DNA from: an uncultured Acetatifactor sp.
GTDB taxonomy: Bacteria > Bacillota > Clostridia > Lachnospirales > Lachnospiraceae
Assembly: GCA_947629645.1 (NCBI GenBank)
Contig: CANREV010000008.1
Coordinates: 33,067-97,066, forward strand
Direction of reading: 5' to 3'
DNA: 64,000 nt
A program made the translations under genes and the position numbers. This document shows, piece by piece, positions 57,872-64,000 of this stretch (positions within the stretch are counted from its first letter, which is position 1; every line of letters begins with the position of its first letter). The notes under the pieces were generated by a model. The model had not been told where the DNA came from and searched no databases. It saw only the letters and a program-made list of their open reading frames with translations.

Positions 57872-59269
57872 TTAATAGAAAATGACTACAGGAGTACCGA
57901 TCTCTGCCTTGTCATACAGCTCTCTCATCACCTCCAAAGGGGTGTTCACACAGCCGTGGGAACCGTTCGTCTTATAGATCTCTCCGCCAAATTCCGAACG
58001 CCAGGACGCGTCATGAATACCGATGGCCCCTTTTACCGGCATCCAGTATTTCACCGGTGTGGCGTACCCCCTTCCGCGCAGGACCCGGTTCTGCTGTTTA
58101 TCGTAAACATAATTTACGCCTTCCGGCGTTCCCATGCGCCTTCCGGTATTGCCCGTCACCACGTCCGTGGAAAGAATCAGGCTTCCATCCTCGTAATAAT
58201 ACATTTTCTGCTCCGTCATGTCCACTTCGATATAAGTGGAGCCGATATCATTCTTTCCCCGCACAACTCCCTGTCTCACATAAGAGGGAATATGCACCTC
58301 TTGAGAATCTCTCTTTAAGGCTTCCGTCAGATAAGCAAACTCCGCCTCCTGATCAATGGTCGTCCCATAGGTGCCGTTGCCCGGCACGAGAACCGTATCT
58401 CCTCTTGTGCTCTGAAAAGCGATATCCTTTCCATAAGTATCATACTCATCCGCCAGCCCGGCGATAAATTCCCCGACCCGCTTCTCGTCAACGGACAGCT
58501 CGCCATTTTCATCTAACGCAGGAATCCCCGCCTCGTCCAGCGCAAGGAAACTTCCCGCGATCGCCCCCTTTAAAGGGATCATCCGGTCTCCCATATCATA
58601 GACAATACCGCATTGCTGAAAGGCGTCTATTTTATCCCACAGTTTAAGACAGGCCGTCTCCCACGCAGAGGGAGGCATATCATAAAGGCATCCGTCCTCC
58701 GAAAGCGACACCTCATAACTGCCATCAGCCACACTCTCCAGAATCCTGTCAAAAAGCGCCTCCGTGTCCAGCCTGTCTGTCAGCCCGTTTTCCAGCTGCC
58801 ACCCCGCTTCCTCCGAAAAGTACAGCGCGATCCTTTTTACCCTGTCCTGCTGACGTTTCACAGGCTCAAGCTCACCGATCAATCCCTTTAGTTTATCCTC
58901 GTCCAGCTTTGCCTCGGGCAAAAGGGTATGGTCTGTATGCAGCACCACATTCTGCACCCACAAAAAAGGATTCTGTCTGCGTATAAAAGTTTTTAAAGGC
59001 TCTGAATAATCCGCGTGATAATCCGCCTGGGCCAGATCCAGCGTCCAGACCTGCTCAGTCCCTGCAATACGGATCACAGGAGCCTCCGCGTCAGCGGAAA
59101 GCTCCTGATTTACCTCCTCCACAGTTTTACCTGTGCAGTAGACGCCGTTGATCCATGTGTTGACTAAAAAATTATCGCGGTAATAGAACGCCAAAAGAAA
59201 GAACGATGCTGCTGTCAGCAAAAGACCGACCAGCAGAAATCTTAAGAAAAACCGACCCAATTTCTTCAT
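57872..59269 (-). CDS. L,D-transpeptidase (YkuD family)
   Basis: 465 residues. An N-terminal membrane helix (about 8-28) anchors it; the middle (about 40-320) holds PG-binding-type repeats seen in clostridial family members. The catalytic YkuD domain (about 335-465) ends with HGCVNTPLEVM, which supplies the nucleophile Cys, and GAIGIHDASWR with the His. It forms 3-3 cross-links in peptidoglycan. AGGA precedes the ATG; it starts 21 bases after ilvB, so it may be carried on the leuB-ilvD-ilvB transcript though functionally unrelated. Confidence 0.92.
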   Translation of the reverse strand: MKKLGRFFLRFLLVGLLLTAASFFLLAFYYRDNFLVNTWINGVYCTGKTVEEVNQELSADAEAPVIRIAGTEQVWTLDLAQADYHADYSEPLKTFIRRQNPFLWVQNVVLHTDHTLLPEAKLDEDKLKGLIGELEPVKRQQDRVKRIALYFSEEAGWQLENGLTDRLDTEALFDRILESVADGSYEVSLSEDGCLYDMPPSAWETACLKLWDKIDAFQQCGIVYDMGDRMIPLKGAIAGSFLALDEAGIPALDENGELSVDEKRVGEFIAGLADEYDTYGKDIAFQSTRGDTVLVPGNGTYGTTIDQEAEFAYLTEALKRDSQEVHIPSYVRQGVVRGKNDIGSTYIEVDMTEQKMYYYEDGSLILSTDVVTGNTGRRMGTPEGVNYVYDKQQNRVLRGRGYATPVKYWMPVKGAIGIHDASWRSEFGGEIYKTNGSHGCVNTPLEVMRELYDKAEIGTPVVIFY

Positions 59270-59290
59270 GCTCTGTCCTGTTGTCTGCTC

Positions 59291-60976
59291 TTACTGTTCC
59301 TTCAGGTCATCTCCGTCAAACACATCCGCGATGGGCGCTCCGGCCGGAACCATAGGGAACACTTTATCGTCTTCGGGTATGATGCACTCGATCAGCACCG
59401 GAGCTTTCAACTCAATGGCTTTTCTGACAGCGGGCTCCACTTCCTCTTTCCCGGTCACACGGATAGCGGTGCATCCCAGTGCTTCCGCCACTTTGCAGAA
59501 ATCCACTTTATCGTGCAATACTGTCTGGGAATAACGTTTTCCGTAAAAAAGCGTCTGCCACTGACGCACCATACCCAGAACATGGTTGTTGATGACCACC
59601 TGAATGACGGGAATATTATACCGGCTGGCCGTTGCAAGTTCGTTCATATTCATTCGGAAGCACCCGTCTCCGGCGATATTGATGCAGACCTTGTCTGGCT
59701 GCGCCACCTGCGCGCCGATGCAGGCTCCCAGACCGTACCCCATGGTGCCAAGCCCGCCGGAAGAAAGGAATGTGCGGGGCATGGTATAGTGATAATATTG
59801 CGCCGCCCACATCTGATGCTGTCCCACATCGGTTGTGATCAACGCCTTTCCTTCCGTCACTTTATCAATGGTCTCTATCACATAAGGACAGGAAAGCTGG
59901 GAATCATCATACTTCAGAGGATACTTCCGCTTCAGTTCTTCCACGGTTTTGAGCCATTCGCTGTGATCCTGTTTCTCCAGCCTCTGGTTCAATTTCTGAA
60001 GAATCGCCTTAAGATCGCCGATCAGGCTGGCGTCCACGCGGATATTCTTGTTGATCTCCGCGGGATCGATATCGATATGGACGATCTTCGCCCCCTCGGC
60101 GAACTTTTTCGGGTTTCCGATAACGCGGTCAGAAAATCTCGCTCCCAGCGCAATCAGCAGGTCGCATTGACTCACGCCAAGATTGGAAGCCTTCGTGCCG
60201 TGCATACCGATCATTCCCGTGTAACGGTGGCTGTTTCCGTCAAAGCCGCCTTTACCCATCAGCGTGTCGCAGACAGGCGCATCGATCAGCTCCGCAAACT
60301 TTGCCACTTCTAAAGAAGCATCGGAAATGATGACTCCGCCGCCAAGATAAATGAAAGGTTTCTTTGCCTCTTTGATAAAGTTCTCCACCTTTTCAAAATC
60401 TTCCTCGGCGGAAACTACTTTTCTCTCATTTTCTTTTATAACGCAGGGAGTATACTCACAGGCAGCGGCGGTGACATCCTTGGTGATATCCACCAGGACA
60501 GGGCCGGGGCGTCCGGTCCTTGCAATCTCAAATGCCCTTCTCAGGATACCCGCCAGCTCCTCCACATTTTTGACAATGTAGCTGTGCTTTGTGATAGGCA
60601 TAGTCACTCCTGCGATATCCACCTCCTGAAAGCTGTCTTTCCCCAGCATGGGAAGCGACACATTGGCGGTGATCGCCACCATGGGAACGGAATCCATATA
60701 CGCGGTAGCGATGCCTGTCACCAGATTGGTAGCGCCTGGACCGCTGGTAGCCATGCACACACCCACTTTTCCGGTGGCGCGGGCATAACCGTCTGCCGCG
60801 TGAGCCGCCCCCTGCTCGTGACTGGTCAGGATATGTTTGATCTCGCCGCTGTGTTTGTAGAGCGCATCGTAAATATTTAAGATTGCCCCTCCGGGATAGC
60901 CAAATACGGTATCCACCCCCTGCTCTTTCAGGCATTCTACTACGATTTCAGAACCATTCAGTACCATACTTAACAT
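59291..60976 (-). CDS. ilvB: Acetolactate synthase, large subunit
   Basis: 561 residues. It condenses two pyruvates (or pyruvate and 2-oxobutyrate) with thiamine diphosphate, the first step of valine, leucine and isoleucine synthesis. The N-terminal domain has GYPGGAILNIYDAL and the conserved Glu in SHEQGAAHAADGYARATGK; the C-terminal ThDP motif is GDGCFRMNMNELATA. GGAGG lies very close to the first ATG, and a second ATG three codons on is possible. The small regulatory subunit (ilvN) is not encoded here. Confidence 0.95.
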   Translation of the reverse strand: MLSMVLNGSEIVVECLKEQGVDTVFGYPGGAILNIYDALYKHSGEIKHILTSHEQGAAHAADGYARATGKVGVCMATSGPGATNLVTGIATAYMDSVPMVAITANVSLPMLGKDSFQEVDIAGVTMPITKHSYIVKNVEELAGILRRAFEIARTGRPGPVLVDITKDVTAAACEYTPCVIKENERKVVSAEEDFEKVENFIKEAKKPFIYLGGGVIISDASLEVAKFAELIDAPVCDTLMGKGGFDGNSHRYTGMIGMHGTKASNLGVSQCDLLIALGARFSDRVIGNPKKFAEGAKIVHIDIDPAEINKNIRVDASLIGDLKAILQKLNQRLEKQDHSEWLKTVEELKRKYPLKYDDSQLSCPYVIETIDKVTEGKALITTDVGQHQMWAAQYYHYTMPRTFLSSGGLGTMGYGLGACIGAQVAQPDKVCINIAGDGCFRMNMNELATASRYNIPVIQVVINNHVLGMVRQWQTLFYGKRYSQTVLHDKVDFCKVAEALGCTAIRVTGKEEVEPAVRKAIELKAPVLIECIIPEDDKVFPMVPAGAPIADVFDGDDLKEQ

Positions 60977-61056
60977 TAACCTCCATCTTACGCTTTCCGC
61001 CTTTTTGGGGCGGATCTGTCGGGATTTGTCACCACTTGGGAACTGTTAAAATTTAT

Positions 61057-62730
61057 TTACTGTTTCTTAATCTCCAAAACAGCGCCTCTGTTGCCGCTGG
61101 TAACCAGCTCCCGGTATCTGGACAGATATCCCGTGGTCACCTGAGGCTCCCTGGGCTGCCATTTTTCACGTCTTTTAGCTAATTCTTCATCAGAAACTTT
61201 TAACTGCAGCGTCAGGTTTGGAATATTGATGCTGATGATATCACCTTCTTCCACCAGCGCGATCGGGCCGCCCACTGCCGCCTCCGGGGAAACATGCCCT
61301 ATGGACGCTCCTCTGGAAGCGCCGGAAAAACGTCCGTCCGTGATCAGCGCCACACTGGAGCCAAGTCCCATGCCCGCGATGGCGGAGGTAGGGTTCAGCA
61401 TCTCACGCATACCGGGGCCGCCCTTAGGCCCCTCGTAGCGGATCACGACCACGTCTCCCGCAACGATTTTTCCACCCTTGATAGCTGCGATGGCGTCCTC
61501 CTCGCAGTCGAAAACCCTTGCCGGTCCCTCGTGCACCATCATTTCCTCCACTACAGCGGAGCGCTTTACCACGGAACCATCGGGGGCAAGGTTGCCCTTT
61601 AACACCGCCAGACCGCCAGTCTTACTGTAAGGATGATCTACCGGGCGGATGACCTCCGGATTGAGGTTTTGGGCATGAGCGATATTCTCGCCTATCGTTT
61701 TACCGGTAACCGTCATACACTCTGTGTTCAAAAGTCCGCTATCCGCAAGCTCTTTCATCACCGCATAAACGCCGCCGGCCTCGTTGAGGTCCTCCATATA
61801 AGTAGGGCCCGCAGGCGCCAGATGGCACAGGTTGGGCGTCTTTTCGCTGATAGGATTGGCGAAACTGATGTCAAAATCAAATCCGATCTCATGGGCGATG
61901 GCGGGCAGATGCAGCATGGAATTGGTAGAACACCCCAGCGCCATATCCACTGTCAGCGCATTCAGGATCGCGTCCTTTGTGATAATATCCCTTGCGCGGA
62001 TGTTTTTCTTTAACAGTTCCATCACCGCCATCCCCGCGTGCTTTGCCAGTTTGATCCTCTCAGAGTACACCGCCGGAATCGTGCCGTTCCCCCGAAGGCC
62101 CATCCCCAGAGCCTCCGTCAGACAGTTCATGGAATTTGCCGTATACATACCGGAACAGGAACCGCAGGTAGGACATACCTTATTTTCAAACTCTGTCACA
62201 TCCTCCTCTGTCATCGTTCCCGCCGCATAGGATCCTACCGCCTCAAACATGGAGGAAAGGCTTCTCTTCTGCCCCTTCACATGCCCGGCCAGCATCGGTC
62301 CGCCGGATACAAACACGGTGGGAAGATTCAGCCTGGCCGCGGCCATCAGAAGCCCCGGCACATTCTTGTCGCAGTTAGGCACCATCACCAAGGCGTCAAA
62401 CTGGTGGGCCACCGCCATACACTCCGTGGAGTCGGCGATCAGATCGCGGGTGACCAGCGAATATTTCATACCCACATGCCCCATGGCGATCCCATCGCAT
62501 ACCGCGATCGCGGGGAACACCACCGGAACGCCCCCGGCCTCCGCAACGCCCAGCTTAACCGCGTCCACGATCTTATCGATATTCATATGCCCCGGCACGA
62601 TCTCGTTGTAGGAACTGACGATTCCCACCATAGGCTTTTTCATTTCTTCCGCCGTAAATCCCAGCGCGTTGAACAGACTTCTCGCCGGCGCCTGCTGCAT
62701 ACCGGCTCTGGCGTTATCACTTGTCATCAT
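61057..62730 (-). CDS. ilvD: Dihydroxy-acid dehydratase
   Basis: 557 residues. It makes the 2-keto acids of valine and isoleucine. Iron-sulphur cysteines appear in [14 protein letters not shown] and [37 protein letters not shown] closes the active site. GAGGAGG lies 7 bases before the ATG. It is between leuB and ilvB in one minus-strand run. Confidence 0.97.
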   Translation of the reverse strand: MMTSDNARAGMQQAPARSLFNALGFTAEEMKKPMVGIVSSYNEIVPGHMNIDKIVDAVKLGVAEAGGVPVVFPAIAVCDGIAMGHVGMKYSLVTRDLIADSTECMAVAHQFDALVMVPNCDKNVPGLLMAAARLNLPTVFVSGGPMLAGHVKGQKRSLSSMFEAVGSYAAGTMTEEDVTEFENKVCPTCGSCSGMYTANSMNCLTEALGMGLRGNGTIPAVYSERIKLAKHAGMAVMELLKKNIRARDIITKDAILNALTVDMALGCSTNSMLHLPAIAHEIGFDFDISFANPISEKTPNLCHLAPAGPTYMEDLNEAGGVYAVMKELADSGLLNTECMTVTGKTIGENIAHAQNLNPEVIRPVDHPYSKTGGLAVLKGNLAPDGSVVKRSAVVEEMMVHEGPARVFDCEEDAIAAIKGGKIVAGDVVVIRYEGPKGGPGMREMLNPTSAIAGMGLGSSVALITDGRFSGASRGASIGHVSPEAAVGGPIALVEEGDIISINIPNLTLQLKVSDEELAKRREKWQPREPQVTTGYLSRYRELVTSGNRGAVLEIKKQ

Positions 62731-62788
62731 ACCATTTCCTCCTCAAATGCTTATCAAATTATTTATGATTCAAACTCTTCCCATTACG

Positions 62789-63874
62789 TTATCTGATGCG
62801 TTCCGCCAGCAGATCTCCCATCCTCGCACATCCTACTCTGGTACACCCTTCAGACATGATATCTCCGGTTCTGAACCCTTCCGTGAGCGCCTGCTTAACC
62901 GCGCTTTCGATCGCTTCCGCCTCCTTGTCCAGGTCAAAGCTGTAACGCAGCATCATAGCCGCGCTCAAAACAGTGGCAATGGGATTGGCGATATCCTTCC
63001 CCGCGATATCGGGCGCGGAACCGTGGCTGGGCTCATAAAGGCCGAATTTGCTGTCATTTAAGCTGGCGCTTGCCAGCATTCCGATGGACCCCGTCACCAT
63101 GCTGGCCTCATCGGACAAAATATCGCCAAACATATTTTCCGTAAGGATCACATCGAACTGGGCCGGATCCTTTACAAGCTGCATGGCGCAATTATCTACC
63201 AGCATATGCTCCAGCGTAACTTCCGGATAATCCTTTGCCACTTCCTCCACAACTTTTCTCCACAACCGGGAGGAATCCAGGACATTGGCTTTGTCCACAC
63301 TGGTCACTTTCCTGCGGCGTTTCATGGCGATATCAAAGCCTTTGACGGCGATTCTGCGGATCTCATTCTCATCGTAGGTAAGAGTGTCTGTCGCTTTCAG
63401 CACGCCGTTTTCTTCCACCGTCTTCCGCTCGCCGAAATAAAGGCCTCCGGTCAGTTCCCGCATGATCATCATATCAAAGCCTTTCCTGCTGATCTCTTCC
63501 TTCAGCGGACAGGCGCCCGCCAGTTCATCATACAAAACCGCGGGGCGCAGATTTGCGAAAAGGTTCAGCGCTTTCCGCAAAGCGAGCAGGCCTGCCTCCG
63601 GCCTTAAATCGGGCGCCAGTTTATACCAGGGGGAAGTGGTGGTGTCTCCGCCGATAGATCCCATCAGCACGGCATCAGCCGCTTTCGCTCTCGCAATAGC
63701 TTCCTCCGTCAGGGGAACGCCGTGAACATCGATAGAGGCGCCGCCCATCAGAATGTCCTCAAAGATCATTTTATGTCCATAGACTTCCGCCGTTTTCTCC
63801 AGAACTTTCTTTGCTTCCCTTACAATCTCCGGTCCAATCCCGTCCCCGGGAATACATGTGATGTGTAATTCCAT
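62789..63874 (-). CDS. leuB: 3-Isopropylmalate dehydrogenase
   Basis: 361 residues. It oxidatively decarboxylates 3-isopropylmalate to 2-oxoisocaproate. Opening [26 protein letters not shown] near residue 140, [18 protein letters not shown], and [18 protein letters not shown] near residue 280 with the metal Asp residues. The ATG at 63874 has GGAG about 6 bases upstream; the ribosome binding site lies inside the last codons of the upstream gene, suggesting coupling. Confidence 0.96.
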   Translation of the reverse strand: MELHITCIPGDGIGPEIVREAKKVLEKTAEVYGHKMIFEDILMGGASIDVHGVPLTEEAIARAKAADAVLMGSIGGDTTTSPWYKLAPDLRPEAGLLALRKALNLFANLRPAVLYDELAGACPLKEEISRKGFDMMIMRELTGGLYFGERKTVEENGVLKATDTLTYDENEIRRIAVKGFDIAMKRRRKVTSVDKANVLDSSRLWRKVVEEVAKDYPEVTLEHMLVDNCAMQLVKDPAQFDVILTENMFGDILSDEASMVTGSIGMLASASLNDSKFGLYEPSHGSAPDIAGKDIANPIATVLSAAMMLRYSFDLDKEAEAIESAVKQALTEGFRTGDIMSEGCTRVGCARMGDLLAERIR

Positions 63875-63876
63875 TT

Positions 63877-64000
63877 TCACTCCGTTTCTGCGCTGCTCTT
63901 TTCCCATATCGAATTTGTGTCAGGCGATCCCATCGCCCTGCAGCGCGCAGACACAAATCCCGCGATTTCCCGCACTCCGCCGCCGATAGCGTCTGAATCA
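63877..64000 (-). CDS. C-terminal fragment of an unidentified upstream gene
   Basis: Forty codons of open frame reach a TGA two bases before the leuB ATG, and the leuB ribosome binding site sits in its last codons. The sequence ([20 protein letters not shown]) is not recognised; a leucine-pathway gene such as leuA, leuC or leuD would be expected by position. It could also be a chance open frame. Confidence 0.35.
   Translation of the reverse strand, partial: DSDAIGGGVREIAGFVSARCRAMGSPDTNSIWEKSSAETE

Overview
The window comes from a spore-forming, low-to-mid GC Gram-positive bacterium, most likely a Lachnospiraceae-type gut Clostridium. The evidence is gene content and order: sporulation genes yqfC/yqfD, the ylxM-ffh-rpsP-khpA-rimM-trmD-rplS and ylqF-lepB-rnhB-ylqG/ylqH-yraN blocks, a GGGtGRT protein, and consistent GGAGG ribosome binding sites with sigma-A-like promoters. 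Most genes lie on the minus strand. There are no rRNA genes, CRISPR arrays, transposases or prophage modules.

Layout. 0-6.4 kb: a housekeeping minus-strand run (DUF512 radical-SAM-like protein, der, plsY, gpsA, pdp, yqfC, start of yqfD). 6.4-7.8 kb: an unusually long prs on the plus strand with a hairpin in its leader. 7.8-11.3 kb: a two-component system with a large extracytoplasmic sensor; the kinase tail overlaps the prs tail. 11.3-17.7 kb: the ylqF-lepB-lepB-rnhB-(FliK-like)-(FlhB-like)-yraN-pgeF block, headed by a 69-bp tandem repeat that carries a promoter -10 element in each copy. 18-23.8 kb: an lpl-type sugar ABC importer plus a membrane-anchored AraC regulator containing a G10 homopolymer. 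This block sits inside what is usually one continuous translation/secretion cluster. 23.9-29 kb: the other half of that cluster, including a TrmD fused to a GNAT acetyltransferase domain.

29.0-34.8 kb is an accessory segment. It has two small unknown proteins (one apparently lacking its 5' end), a divergent AraC/GH31 glycosidase pair with helically phased repeats in the shared promoter region, and a two-gene operon pairing a Panacea-domain protein with a PemK-like protein (a probable toxin-antitoxin system) with a 22-codon mini-ORF in its leader. 34.9-36.6 kb: the GGGtGRT protein and its NifU-like partner. 36.8-39.8 kb: a TrpXYZ-type ABC importer.

39.8-48.4 kb: a long minus-strand run of argH, asd, a GGDEF-EAL protein with a broken GGDEF site, a DUF234-type AAA ATPase, topB and a beta-helix acyltransferase-like protein. 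48.6-50.2 kb: a NitT/TauT-type ATPase and permease without a binding protein, then tRNA-Thr(CGU). 50.4-59.3 kb: mscS, glgB, a DUF1015 protein, a small plus-strand gene, serA, serC and an L,D-transpeptidase. 59.3-64 kb: the branched-chain amino acid genes ilvB, ilvD and leuB, preceded by the tail of an unidentified upstream gene.

The best candidates for something undescribed are the Panacea/PemK-like pair with its leader ORF, the TrmD-GNAT fusion, the G10 tract in the sugar-operon regulator, the triplicated -10 repeat, and the DUF1015 gene beside serA/serC. All functional calls rest on reading motifs and gene order by eye; no database search was run.
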